DNA of 64,000 bases from Enoplolaimus lenunculus (GCA_030248215.1 JASANG010003130.1:186001-250000); one strand, 5' to 3'. Counted from the first letter of the stretch, positions 41,405 through 53,405 are shown. The notes: generated by a model from the letters alone, not told the origin. A program made the numbers and translations.

Positions 41405-44400
41405 ATGGGAACTGTTCATGAAATCACCAAAGAGGTAAAATGCAAACACATGTCTATACGAATGCAGTTACGGTATATATAACGATTAAATTTTTTGAGC
41501 ATTCCTAAGCCTAAGCCTGACAATAATCCTAAACATTTGTCTTAACCTAAACCTAACAGTAAACCTAAGCGTAAAGCCTGCTGAGCTCAATACTAAGCAT
41601 ATGGAAATGTAATAACATAAACACTGTAGGGGGGACACTTAAACGTATATTAAGTTAAGGCTAGCAGAGTGAAACAAACCAAAACACTTGAAATGTACAA
41701 GAGCTAAATGTCCTACTTGCTGTTTTAGGAAGACTTAACTGCGTTGAAGAAAAAATCAAGCGGAAAAATTTTGGTCATCGATTTTTACGCCGCATGGTGT
41801 GGAGCGTGCAAACAATATGCGTATCTATTCAAGGTTGGTTTTCTCATAGTTTAAGTTAACAGTCAATCTTATGGTCAATCGACCATCGAAACATATCAAA
41901 TCATCAGTTGGTCGAGATTATGCAGCATCAACTAGAAGCTGCAACTTGCATGAGTAACTTGCAGTTGCAAGTATTTGAAAAGAAGTAAAATTTTCATTCG
42001 GAATATTGACTAAATTAAATGACTAATCTGCAAGCGTCTGCAATAATCAAATAGGAAAAAGGCGATTTCGATTTCCACAAGCCGGGCGCAAATTAAAGTG
42101 GACGACGCATAAATATCAAACATAACCTGTAGCACGTTTCAATAGGGTTGTACTAAAATGTATTGCGAGAGGCGAGGGTACAAGAGCCGCGTACTTCATT
42201 AGAAATTAGGGCCCTTTTTTACTTACCCCCATATACTAAAACTGAAATGTGCTGAGAGGGGCATGTCAGTTGTGTCACAAGTACAGTATTCACTTACAAT
42301 CATATCAACGTTTTAAACTGATCATTGCTTAATGTGGGTGGCTTGGGGACAGCAGCACCCATCCTGCTTAGGGTACCATCAATCTGCCGGGGTTCAAAGT
42401 ACGACAGCCTCCTGAGCATCGAATAAAACAAAATTTTTCTACGAGGGAGGAGTTTTCCCTTGTTTGCAGAAGTGAAAAAGTTCGCAAAATATCCAATAGT
42501 AAACTAAATCTCCAAGGCTGACGCTTAAACATCTGCGGTAACTGAAAATTTTAGTTTCCAAATAGAAAATATTTAAAAAATACTCGCCAAAACCTTACTG
42601 TAAAATCAAAATTCAAGCCAGGATTTCTGCTTCTACGACCGAACTGAATGTTTAGTTTATTTTAAGCTACATATGGTTTTCATTTTAGAAGTTGGCGAAA
42701 GACTACAAATCAACTGCTAATTTTGCAACCGTAGACACGGAAAACGAGTCTCTGGTCAGTTAAAACTCCATGTAGGATTTGCATGTATCCAAACGAAAAT
42801 TTGCTACCATATGTGACCAATGTGAAGAAGAGGGGCGGAACAGTATTATAAGCATATTCCGAAGCCTCAGCCTAAGCTTAAGCCTAAGCGTAATATATGT
42901 CCCATCTGTCCCAAGTGTCCCAACTGTCCCAACTGTCCCAGCTGTTCCAACTGTCCCATCTGTCCCAACTGTCCCATTTGTCCCAACTGTCCCATCTATC
43001 CCAAATGTCCCATGTGTCCCAACTGTCCCAACTGCCCATCTGTCCAAACTGCCCCATCTGTCCGATATGTCCCAACTGTCCCATCTGTCCCAACTGTCCC
43101 ATCTGTCCCGTTTGTCCCATCTGTCCCAACTGTCAAATCTATCCCAAGTGTCCCAACCGTCCCATCTGTCCCAACTGTCCCATCTGTCCCATCTGTCCCA
43201 ACTGTCCCATCTGTCCCAACTGTAACATCTGCCCCAACTGTCCCATCTGGCCCAACTGCCCCATGTGTCCATCTGTCTCAACTGTCCCATTTGTCTCAAC
43301 TGTCCCATCTATCCAAACTGTCGCATCTGTCCAAACTGTCCCATCTGTCCCATCTGTCCCAACGGTCCCATCTGTCCCAACTGTCCCAGCTGTCCCATTT
43401 GTCCCGACTGTCCCATCTGTCCCATCTGTCCCAACTGTCCCATCTGTCCCGTTTGTCCCAACTGTCCCATTTGTCCCAACTATTCCAACTGTCCCATCTG
43501 TCCCAACTGTCCCGTTTGTCCCAACTGTCCCATCTGTCCCATCTGTCCCAAGTGTCCAAACTGTCCAATCTGTCCCAACTATTCCAGCTGTCCCATCTGT
43601 CCCAACGGTCCCATTTGTCCCATCTGTCCCAACTGTCCCAACTGTCCATCTGTCCCATCTGTCCATCTGTCCATCTGTCCCAACTGTCCCATCTGTCCCA
43701 TTTGTCCCATCTGTCCCAACTGTCCCATCTGTCCCGTTTGTCCCAACTGTCCCATTTGTCCCAACTATTCCAACTGTCCCATCTGTCCCAACTGTCCCGT
43801 TTGTCCCAACAGTCCCATCTGTCCCAAGTGTCCAATCTGTCCCATCTGTCCCAACGGTCCCGTTTGTCCCATCTGTCCCAACTGTCCCATCTGTCCATCT
43901 GTCCCATCTATCCCATCGGTCCTGCTGTCCCATCTGTCCCAACTGTCCCATTTGTCCCGACTGTCCCATCGGTCCCATCTGTCCCAACTGTCCCGTTTGT
44001 CCCATCTGTCCCAAGTGTCCCATTTGTCCCAACTGTTCCGTTTGTTCCAACTGTCCCGTCTGTCCCAAGTGTCCCAACTGTCCAATCTGTCCCAACTGTC
44101 CCAGCTGCCCCAACTGTCCCATCTGTCTAAACTGTCACATCTGTCCCAACTGTCCCATCTGTCCCAACTGTCTCATCTTTCCCATCTGTCCCATCTGTCC
44201 CAACTGTCCCAGCAGTCATATCTGTCCCACTGTGTCATGTGTCCCAACTGTCCTGCTGTCCCAATAATATTTTTGTATGTACTCCTGGTACATTGCTGTC
44301 CCGGGAAAATGGGACGGATACTCCTGGTACATTTCTGTCCCGGGAAAATGGGACGGCCTTTAGGGTAACATTGGCCAAAAAATTAATAATTTGTTTTTAA

Positions 44401-45566
44401 TATGTAACTCTAAAAATTTTAGTCCAAGATATGCGACAATGAAGAAATTAATGTGCTTCCTACCGTTGTGGTATACAAAAAGGGAAAATACGAGGTATGT
44501 AAAATGTGAACTCTCCAAAATACTGAGACCTGTGTCTATAGCTATTTACAACACTTGCGGTATTCATTGAATGCAATTTTGTGCCGAAGTACTCCTGATA
44601 GTTTAAGCCAAAGAAAAAATTAACTCCTAAAAATATGCTATATACGCACACGAGCTATCCAAGAACTGGCATTTTTTCCAATTTTTGTTGTATTTTAAAA
44701 GATCCACAAAATGTATTCAAAAAGTTATAGTGCTGGGCGAACTTTACAAAAATGCGTTTTAAATTAAAACGAGCGTTTAACTGGTGTTTTCTCCACTTCG
44801 CTGGAAGCCGAGGGCGAAACCTCAAATATTCGAAGGTAGAAAGCTTTCATTAAACTTTTTCGTTAAGAAGTTAGACAAGTTTTACATACCATTCGACACA
44901 ACCTGCAAAGCTGAATCGAATGGCGTTAAAGTTTCCTCAATCAAACAGTCGTCAGGTTAACGAGGTATACTGTCAAAAAAAGAAGTTTTTAAATAATTTC
45001 GTGACATAAATACTTTGCCTGGTGGAGTCGAATTTAACTCAGTTTGTGTAGTCCCGTAGGGCCTATTTCGGGTAGAGTCAATTTGACTCACCATTTTTTG
45101 CAGTGTATAATAGAGTCAGTTTAAGCTTTAGACTATTTTTTGCTTATGCTTAATAGGCTCAGTCTTGGCTTAGGCATAGAAATAGGTTCATCTACACGCT
45201 TATGCGTAGGCTTAGGCTTAGGAATATGCTTATACTACTATTCCGGCCCTGTTCTCTACATGGGCCAACATTAGTGTAAACATATTCATAAACGTTTTAT
45301 ACCCAAGTCCAAGACTAAGCATAATGTAAACGCAAAAAATTAGTCGAAAGCTTTAAACTTACTTTTTGCAGGCAAGAAGAAAAACATTCTGTCACTGATC
45401 TTTACATGGGCCGTGACATACCTGTTTAATGAAACCCTTTAGAAAACGTTCAATAAATTTTCTAATTAATATCACGTTCAATTAATTACATAGTTTGTTT
45501 TAGGCCAAGCTGGAAGGTATGAAACAGTGTCAAGAAAAACTTGCTGAAATTCTGAAAGCGAAATAG
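41405..45566 (+). CDS. Thioredoxin, five exons
   Basis: Cytosolic-type thioredoxin, a disulfide reductase normally recharged by thioredoxin reductase. Exons: 41405-41434, 41729-41833, 42689-42754, 44423-44494, 45504-45566; all introns are phase 0. The 111-residue product begins MGTVHEITKE, close to the usual 105. Seen directly: the active-site loop VIDFYAAWCGACK with Cys34 and Cys37, and the cis-Pro loop VLPT (Pro80) followed by VVVYKKGKYE. The active site is WCGAC instead of the common WCGPC, so redox potential may differ. There is no signal or mitochondrial presequence, and an extra Cys is at residue 71. The ATG at 41405 is chosen because its exon ends in frame at a gtaaaa donor. Intron 3 contains a large minisatellite. 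AATAAA follows the stop by about 95 bp. Confidence 0.9.
42810..44381. mobile_element. MITE-like unit expanded internally by a minisatellite
   Basis: Left end GACCAATGTGA and right end GGGTAACATTGGCC are imperfect inverted repeats related to the GGTCAATGTTAC family. The left part also carries the cggaacagtattataagcatattcc and TAAGCC core of another MITE family. Between them sits the nonamer array. No target duplication is visible. Confidence 0.5.
42897..44268. repeat. Nonamer minisatellite (CTGTCCCAA/T) in thioredoxin intron 3
   Basis: About 150 copies of TGTCCCATC/TGTCCCAAC. Because the period is 9, every frame on both strands stays open for long runs, giving false proteins (CPICPNC, SHLSQLS, VPSVPTVP, WDRWDS). 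It lies wholly between thioredoxin exons 3 and 4, so it is not a gene. Confidence 0.97.
45111..45265. mobile_element. TTAGGC-core MITE
   Basis: The ATAATAGAGTCAGTTTAAGCTTTAGAC side and the TTCCGGCCCTGTTCTCTACATGGGCC end match the family at 27890 and 63215. The left end is truncated relative to them. Confidence 0.5.
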
Positions 45567-45660
45567 TAGCTCATTATTCATATGTTTTGTGGGCACTTGG
45601 TCACCTCCTTCTTTATCTTTTACTGCAAAAATGTGTCACCCACACCCCACATATGACTGG

Positions 45661-45666
45661 AATAAA
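45661..45666 (+). terminator. Polyadenylation signal of thioredoxin
   Basis: AATAAA 95 bp after the thioredoxin stop codon. Confidence 0.65.
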
Positions 45667-45669
45667 AAT

Positions 45670-47480
45670 ACTTAGGTTGCGGTTTGCCTTTGAGCTCAGT
45701 CTACGCTTAGAAAACCAATAAACAGCAATGTCAACGAAAGCCGTTTTGTGTATAAAGCATAATTCAATATGTCCATCTCAGTTCCAAATCGTTAAAGGTT
45801 TTAGCGGTCTTAATGACCTTTGTTGTCTAATTTTGATATAATTAACCACGATCTGATCGCATGCTTTAAGTTAGCTACTATAGTATTTCGAATAGAAATG
45901 CGTCCCATTTTAAGTCCTAATGAATAGGAGTCTCTATTCCTAATTAAAGTCCGTTCAATGAATAGAGTGCATAAAATTCCGGTGAAAAAATACCGCATTT
46001 ATTACTGGAACCGGATAGTGAAAAATACCGGATTTTCCTACTGAATTACGGTTGCACCCTGGTATAGTATATAAAATATTTAGAAACAGTGCGGTAAACT
46101 GCCTTTAGTAAAAGCTTATGCAATATTACTGTTGGACATGTTCTTAACTGGATTTCCCTACTGATTTACTGTTGCACCCTGTTATGGTATATAAAATATT
46201 TAGAAACGATGAGGTAAACTGCCTTCAGTACAAGTTTATGCAATACTGCTGAACTTGTTCTTACTTAACTTCATTTCACAACTAGGTCATTTATGCTTGA
46301 ATTACTGAGCCTAAACGATTGGTATATTTCCTAGAAACGTAACCATATACTTATACCATACGATGCTTGATAACTCTTAAAATTTCTATAGTGGCCGGCC
46401 TGTCAGTAAATAGTGGTAACTTTACAACAGTTGTGTTGGTTCCATCTAAACACGGGTGAATTACTTAGGCTTAAGAAGTAAATAAACCCTAAACCAACTG
46501 ACAGAGGGCACTCTCTGAAAGGCAACAAACAATTTTTAAAATAATTTACGTCACTTGAAAAAGTATCAACAAAAATTGCTAACTGAGCCAAAAGACAGAT
46601 CCTTCGAAAACTGGCGCAAGCAAAAAATCTACAAAAGCTAAGTTACCCAACAATAAAATTCTTGTCCTCAATTTCATAAAGCTTAAATTAAATTTCTATT
46701 CAGATATCCCAGATATTAATTTCTAATAATTTCTGTTTTCGGAATAGTGTAGGAAATTAACAATAAGAAATACTGGTTATCGATCAACCTCTGATTAGAG
46801 ATACACAATTAAGTTTACTGAGTAAAATAACGACATACATATTGAAATAGCTTTTGAAAATGACCTATATGGATTAATAAATGCTGTCTTTATCACTGTG
46901 TTGTGCAATTCGCAAGTAAAGCCATGCTATCAGGTGAACCCGAGGTGAAAAAATCGGAGCCGGAAGTCGACGAAATATGACGGAGGTAAGGCAAAACCAG
47001 AGGCTAAAATTACATATATTATCAGTTTTTCACAATAAACTAAAAAGTGCTGTCAAATAATTGATTTCTTCAATCTTTCTTGACATGTTTCGAGAACCTA
47101 CGCTTGGAAGATTGCCCGAGCTTTTAACAGGTTGGTTATAACGACTCAATTTTTAGAAAAATACAAAAAATTTCACTGCCAAAGTTGCCGAAACGTTTGG
47201 CAAAATTTTCGCCGGAGCCGCAGGGAAATTTTCAGCCAGAGCCGGACCTCCGGCTGTACTCTGCATACTACTGACATCTAGAGCTAAAAGTACTCACAAA
47301 TATTCTTGTATTTATTAGCAACTTTTGGTAAGTAGCATATTATTGCGCAAATATTGTGGCAGAAACAGACGTTTAGATGATTATCAAACGCATTAATTCC
47401 TGTTTCGAAACAGCCGGCTACCCCATTATAACACGATTTCGGCACCATGTTTCAAGCTAACCATGCCTAATGAGCCTTAT
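45670..47480. other. Intergenic, decayed elements only
   Basis: CCGGAA/GGTTGCACCCTGG remnants near 45,980-46,060 and a short duplicated block (about 46,064-46,110 and 46,185-46,230, 'tatggtatataaaatatttagaaac'). GCCGGAGCCG-type ends near 46,950 and 47,210 look like another MITE. No gene seen. Confidence 0.4.
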
Positions 47481-47494
47481 GGCGTTTTCAATCT

Positions 47495-47663
47495 CTACAC
47501 GATCTCAATACAGATAACTAATTTATGCAAAAATGTCATCACACGTTACTGTTGGAATAATCACTTCTCTTGTCTATGTGGTTCAGTAATATTTTCATCG
47601 AATTCCACAGCTAAAAAAAACAACAATGATTCCAAACAACTGATCGGCGCAGTTGTATTTTGA
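47495..47663 (+). CDS. Possible terminal exon, cysteine-containing, unidentified
   Basis: After a weak acceptor (gatctcaatacag) an open frame runs to a stop at 47663, encoding ITNLCKNVITRYCWNNHFSC and more. It would be convergent with the POMP-like gene. No upstream exon was found, so it may be chance. Confidence 0.2.
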
Positions 47664-47681
47664 AATTAATGACTAACGGTA

Positions 47682-47687
47682 TTTATT
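47682..47687 (-). terminator. Polyadenylation signal of the POMP-like gene
   Basis: AATAAA on the minus strand, about 210 bp past the stop at 47897. Confidence 0.5.
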
Positions 47688-47896
47688 TTGTTTAATGGTC
47701 TCATTGGCTGACAACAGGCTTATCCGTTTCAAAATTCAACATCATCAAAACCAACTATTCCCTCAGTATTATAGCCTTACTCTATACTCAGTACAAGCTG
47801 GAGATTGTATGTCACAACTGTGAGGCAGATGAATCGATTACCGATTTTAATACAAATATATACATCTGCATTGCTTACAGCTTTATACAACCACAA

Positions 47897-49190
47897 TCAA
47901 AAAACCCACACCATGATATTAACACCCCACAAAAGTGTACTTAACATAAAGTTTAGTTGACGAATATGCATGGTAAACTCTATTAGTTGTAATAGTGAAG
48001 AAACTTTATTGAACATACGTCTTAAATAAGCAGCTGGACAAACTTCTTCATCAGTTCCCAGTAAAGTATCAAGCATTAGACGACTGCTAGGCAAACCGCT
48101 TTGTCGGCCGACCTAAACTTGAAAAATTCAATATAAATATTTCAATTTAAGTACATTGGATTCGATCACGATACAGCATCCAACAAAATTTATAATTATT
48201 AGTACTGCCGAAATTAATTAAACGAAAGAAACAAAAATAAACGTCATTATTCAATGCTTCGAAACCTTAACCGTAACATTCGTTTTTGAATAAAATTTAT
48301 CACCTAAAAACCATTGACAAGTCTCGTTTTGTAAGAATTGGGCCAACACAAGATAAAATATCAATTCTGGTTCAATCAAAGTAAGAAAATGTACGTTTAC
48401 TTACCAAAGATGCTGATAAAATCTCCATTGAAAGTTGTTGAGACATTGCGCCACCCATTGTTCGTTTGGTGTACATCAAATGTTCCTTCAGTGAATCGAT
48501 GTTGAACTAAAATGAAGCTAATTCTAAATCAATATAGTGACAAGTCTAATAGCAAACGTTCAAACAATAAACGTAAAGATGCCCCGCGACTTGGTCTCGA
48601 CCACGAGGCCAACACTTGACTTACCAGGGTCAGATTTTTAATGCAACAGTTCTTGATGTCGATGCATGTTGAAGGGCTGAAGAAGAATCTGGTGTTTCGG
48701 TCAAGACAAAACTTTGGTTCGATTCATAGCCGCAGCCCCGGTCAAAACTCCAGCCGCGGGAAAATTCTACAGGTGACACGAAACTAAATGAATCAGGCCA
48801 GCCACAAAACTACTATTAGTATTGTGATTCTACAAAATCTTCACACGACTATTTACCTAATGTGGTACCATCTTAAATATTAATTCTCTGATGAAAAAGG
48901 GGAATAACGAAGTCTTTACGTATACAAAATTAACAAAATTCTTAATCAACATGTGTGTCTGCATATATTTTTATTTAGCTTTTCTGATGTCAGCTATTTT
49001 GTTCATCAAATCATAAAACTAATATTAATACAGCTATTTTTTGCCTCAACTGTTCTACATTTTAAAATTTGTACATTATCTAACAAGGTACCGCATACTC
49101 ACAACTTTTGCATTCTGAACTCAACAAACACTTACCGTGGATTCACGATTTTGAAGGGGATGACCAATAGCTTTAGCGTCGGTATCACTT
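47897..49190 (-). CDS. Proteasome maturation protein (POMP/UMP1)-like, partial model
   Basis: POMP/UMP1 is the chaperone that guides 20S proteasome half-mer assembly. Exons: 49190-49136, 48506-48405, 48112-47897; donors are gtaagt, and all joins are phase 0. Family-like features in order: HPLQNRE, then MYTKRTMGGAMSQQLSME aligning with the family's LRxxxGxxAPLKLxME block, then LPSSRLMLDTLLGTDEE aligning with LPSSNLxLDxLxGxDE. After that the family normally has an FEDILND-type C-terminus. Here it is replaced by CPAAYLRRMFNK and a hydrophobic tail (LNFMLSTLLWGVNIMVWVF), so the true 3' end may be a further exon or this copy may be divergent. The N-terminal exon is uncertain: an open frame to 49441 with a weak gtgtag donor (…GVGYPFTPRH) fits in phase. 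Confidence 0.55.
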
Positions 49191-50016
49191 CTTAAAATAT
49201 AAAGAGGAAGCGAAATAAATAATGGCATACGGCATACCATGTATACAAACAAATGAACACTAACGTTTTTACAGACACCTAAACAAGAGTAAACTGAAAT
49301 CCTAATCACCATCCTTTCACTACACAGGTGTCTCGGTGTGAACGGATATCCGACTCCAGCCTGAGGCAACATAATCGGCACCGTAATTCGCCTCCGCTTT
49401 CTATATTGATGGATATTTATTGCAGAAAAGTTTAACTCCACTCTATATTAAAGTACTATTTATGGATAAAATCTCATTTTTTCAATGTGACTTTTATTTA
49501 AATGACAGAAATATGTATCCCAAGTAACACAGTTGATATAAAAAGACCTAAAGGAGCAAAATTATAACAAATTATCTCAAATAATGCAATGATACTCTTA
49601 ATTTGAAACAAATGCTTACAAAATTCTTGCTCCCACGTCTTTGAATACCAAAATAGAAATTGAGCTTTGCAGGAATTACAATGTCACGAAAAATTTTGCC
49701 TCCCCATATCAAAATATGCCCCTACGCAAATTTTTTATAAGAAATGTGCCCCGGACATGTTTACATCAAAATGTGCCCCAACCCCCGAAATGACCCGCGG
49801 TTACGAAATTGAGAAAAAATTTCCACTTGCAGCAAAACACTTGTTGCAAAGATCTCAGCGTCTGTAGCCCTGCAACCAATAGCTCTCATGTCGGAAATAT
49901 TTAAATATTTCGAGTATTTTGCTGAAGATACGCTTAAAGCTTCCGCTTGAAGCTTTAGACCACAGTATGGTCTCTAATATGGTGATGAAGTTTGGACAAT
50001 GTGAAAATCAGGGGCA

Positions 50017-50160
50017 CACCGTTTTTTTCTGCGGGACTGCAATAGAGTAAGCTTAAGCTTTAGACTAATTTATTGCGTTCGCCCTAGGTCTATGTTTAGG
50101 TATAGGCTTACCCTTACGCTTAGGCTTATACTTAGGAATATGCTTATGCGATAGTAAATT
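50017..50160. mobile_element. TTAGGC-core MITE
   Basis: Carries ctgcgggactgcaatagagtaagc at the left, as at 38,290, then CTTAGGCTTA hexamers and an aggaatatgcttatgc end. Right boundary unclear. Confidence 0.45.
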
Positions 50161-50199
50161 TTGTTACGCTGAATATTGTTCGTATGTATATGTACGACT

Positions 50200-50520
50200 C
50201 GTTTACTACAAAGCATACAGACGGGGCGGCAAAGAGGGAAAGCCCCTTGAACTTTAGCATTCGGTGCGTACTGGAAAATTTTTTCCAGAGTTAGGTGCCA
50301 AACGGGGGCACCGATTCAACCTTTGCACAAGAGGGATGCGCAAAGGGCATAGCGAAGGGATTCTAGATTCCAGTCCTATCGTACAGTACTGGCATGGTGA
50401 TCCCACCGAAACGGGTGCTGTAAATTGCAGGCCTATGGATTCGGAAACGTTTCGCATCGCGCTCTGTGGCGACCGCTTAAAGAAGGGGGAATGTTGGTCA
50501 GGAACAAGAACCGGAATTTG
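50200..50520. other. GC-richer block, no confirmed gene
   Basis: ORFs exist on both strands (50264-50521 plus; 50254-50457 minus) but there are no splice partners or recognisable motifs. Could be a decayed gene or repeat. Confidence 0.3.
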
Positions 50521-50802
50521 AAATGATTTTTATTACCGAATTACTGTTGGACTTATTAGAAAACCTTGCCAAAAAACAACTTACGTGAATTTTCAACTAT
50601 TGTATCTAGCTTACTAACAAATTGAAGTTTATTGCAAAAATACTAATATAGAAACAACAATTTGTAAAGACTATCCAATATTTAAGTGAAATACATAATT
50701 TGCCACAAAACCGGAAAAATTCCGGTTTTTGTATCTTTGAATGCAGGAACAGGAATATGAATAGAATTTTTGTAGGAATTCCAGTTGAACCCTGATATAT
50801 AT

Positions 50803-51214
50803 CAGGGTTCACCGGAATTCAGGTTCCGGTTCCGAAAATTTTTAACTTTCCGGTTCCGCTAAATTTTTTCCTTGACAACCGCCGAAAATAAACCGTCGAA
50901 CGAAGATTACGCTCCCGTGGGTTATGAAAATATAAAATACAGCAGATAAAGTGAATATCTATCTTCAACTAAGGGCATTTCGCCAATAATATTACAGAAA
51001 ACAAAATTAAAACTATAAAGGAGCTTACTAACAAAATTGAAGTTTATTGGAAAAATACTAATATGGAAATAACAATTTGTAAAGACTATCCAATATTTAA
51101 GTGATTAGAAATACATAATTTGCCACAAAACCGGAAAAATTCCGGTTTTTGTATCTTTGAATGCAGGAACAGGAATAGGAATTGAATTTTTGCAGGAATT
51201 CCAGTTGAACCCTG
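50803..51214. mobile_element. hAT-type MITE, central unit of a head-to-tail trio
   Basis: Starts CAGGGTTCACCGGAATTC and ends GGAATTCCAGTTGAACCCTG. Flanked by perfect atatatat on both sides (50795-50802, 51215-51222). Another family member ends at 50794 and a third begins at 51223 (to about 51523, internally deleted), giving a 420-bp period. Confidence 0.8.
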
Positions 51215-51679
51215 ATATATATCAGGGTGCACCGGAATTCAGGTTCCGGTTCCGAAAATTTCTGACTTTCCGGTTCCGCTAAATTTTTACCTTGACAACC
51301 GCCAAAAATAAACCGTCGAACGAAGATTACGCTCCCGTGGGTTATGAAAATATAAAATACAGCAGATAAAGTGAATATCTATCTTCAACTAAGGGAATTT
51401 CGCCAATAATATTACAGAAAACAAAATTAAAACTAATTATTCGGTGACATGCATTTTTCACTTTCCGGTTCCGGTAATTTTTTCAAACTCCGGTTCCGCT
51501 AAATTGTAATCCCGGTTTCAGCCTAATATAAACATGGTCTTTCATGTCATATTTACATGACATACATGTATCACCTCTAAGCTTAATAATTAGCAAAAAT
51601 TTCTAAAAATACAAAAACTTTGCTAAACATAGAACTCTGCGAAAATTTCCAAATTTTTAGCCCAACATTTTTGTTTCAG

Positions 51680-51919
51680 GGCTTTCTAAAAAACACCTAT
51701 CTCATCAAATCTTCCGGGTTTAACAGCGACACCTCCGAAAATATCCTCTCTGCTCGAGTTTGGGCTAGTGAAACGCCACAAATATATCATTTAAATGCAC
51801 AAATCAAACTTCAATGTATATACCTTGAAAGGGCTTGTTTCCCATCGGATTGCTTTAACACATCAGGAGAATGCTTCGAAGTTACAAATGGAAAATTCAT
51901 TGTCGTGTGTATTTTTTAA
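51680..51919 (+). CDS. Terminal exon resembling the C-terminal half of a ZP domain
   Basis: Acceptor tttttgtttcag is followed by 79 codons and TAA. The product contains NTYLIKSSGFNSD, then ARVWASETPQIYHLNAQIKL with a following Cys, then ACFPSDC and SGECF. ZP-C modules have a YLI(K/E)xGC segment, an aromatic strand and a pattern like xxIYxHCxVxxC, and this exon follows it loosely with Cys replacements, so the call is tentative. ZP proteins are secreted or membrane-tethered extracellular polymers. No upstream exons were found. The 1.1 kb upstream is filled by tandem hAT elements, so the gene may be broken or its introns expanded. Poly(A) signals follow the stop directly. Confidence 0.45.
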   Translation, partial: GFLKNTYLIKSSGFNSDTSENILSARVWASETPQIYHLNAQIKLQCIYLERACFPSDCFNTSGECFEVTNGKFIVVCIF

Positions 51920-51950
51920 TAAACAATTCAATTCCAATAAACTTAATAAA
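51918..51950 (+). terminator. Cluster of three AATAAA signals
   Basis: AATAAA at 51918, 51936 and 51945, starting at the stop codon of the ZP-like exon. Confidence 0.5.
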
Positions 51951-52911
51951 ACACTGAATTGTATTAAACAATTTTACATTATACAACATGGATTCTGGTT
52001 TCGTCATATTAAACCATTTGTTGTCCACTCATAAACGTACGTAACAACACCAGACGTAAGATCCTGAGCTAATACTTAGGTAACCTAACGACTCGCCTTT
52101 GCAAATTTTGAATGTCCCTGTAAGCGTGTGAGACAACATGCTTGCCCGTTATGTACACATGCAGTATAATGCAGTGCGATTTATGTATGCAAGCCGGCAG
52201 CATACGGTCGACATATAATAGACGACAGAAAAAGTTGGATACGGGGCAACGTAGGGCAGTGAAAGAGCGCTTGCATCGGAATGTGCAGGTCACTATTTCG
52301 AGTCACCCCTGCATGCTGGCATCTCCAGTTGCTTAGCAAAATCGTCTGAAGTCCTGGTTCCTACATAGACTGACATGGGGCTACACCGTGAGCGAAGTGG
52401 CAAATTGCAGTGCTTCGCCTACGGTATCCAGTCCGAAACAGGGTGGACGGTCAAGGGACGGACTTGTTGAAAATTGGGGTATGCAAATTGCGGGGGCCCA
52501 AATATGCCAATTTCCAAACAAGTATATAGAGAATTGTAAATGTTCACACAAAAAACAAAATCCAGTTAACAACTACCTCAGTACCTGACATGCGGGTGCA
52601 TGGATGTAAGTAAAAACTTCATGCAGATGCTGCACATCAGTAAACGCTGATGCATATGTAGTTTTTTACATTCAAAAGCGATAGAAACATGGAAGAACCA
52701 AGATACATGTGTATAATGACGAGGTTCTTACAAGTGATAAAAACAGAAATAATCAGCAGCTGATTGAGGCAGCGTGGCTCAGAGGTGTAAGCATGTCAGT
52801 CATGATTGTCCATTATGTGCACATGCAATATAGTGCAGCGAACTGTATGTATGCTAGCTGGCAGAGCATACGGCCGACATATATAGTCGACGATAGAAAC
52901 AGTCGGCCAGG

Positions 52912-52989
52912 TGGGCTGTGTGGCGCAGTCGTAGAGTCTTCGCTTAAGGATCCGTAGTCTGAGAGTTCAATCCCAGCTCCGGAGGTCCA
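52912..52989 (+). repeat. tRNA-like SINE head in unit 2
   Basis: TGTGGCGCAGTCGTAGAG (box A-like) and GAGTTCAATCCC (box B-like). Parallels 36599-36673. Confidence 0.6.
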
Positions 52990-53021
52990 CTTTTCCAGCT
53001 TATTAGCTGAAAGGTCTGGAG

Positions 53022-53405
53022 CAGGGTGGAACTGGAATTACAATTTACCGGAACCGGAATTTGAAAATTTTACCGGAACCGGAAAGTGAAAAATGCATTT
53101 CACCAAAAATTTCATTTTAATCTTATTTTTTGCTCTATTATTTGTGACATAACCTTAGTCGAACATAGGTATTTATTTTATTTGTCGTATTTTAGATTTT
53201 CGTCGCCGACTGAAGTGAAATCCACCATCAATGGCTTATATTCGGAGTACAAGTGGCTTTCAAAAGGGATTCTTAAAAATTAGCAAAGTTAAGAAAACGG
53301 CCAAATTTTAACACCTGAATTTTTAAATCCGGTAAAAATTTACCGGAACCGGAACGGGAAGGTGAAAAATGCCGGAACCGTAACCGGAATTCCGGTTGCA
53401 CCCTG
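53022..53405 (-). mobile_element. hAT-type MITE inserted into a SINE
   Basis: CAGGGTGGAACTGGAATTAC … CCGGAATTCCGGTTGCACCCTG, flanked by a perfect 8-bp duplication gtctggag (53014-53021, 53406-53413). Nearly the reverse complement of 28538-28934. Confidence 0.9.

Noticed and set aside
42897-44267. 456-codon plus-strand ORF (and long ORFs in four other frames) of Cys-Pro, Ser-His-Leu or Trp-Asp repeats
   Set aside because: All come from one 9-bp minisatellite that is open in every frame and lies inside a thioredoxin intron.
48625-48676. Small exon-like block between POMP-like exons
   Set aside because: Good acceptor and donor, but its phase (1/0) breaks the frame of the flanking exons, which join directly.
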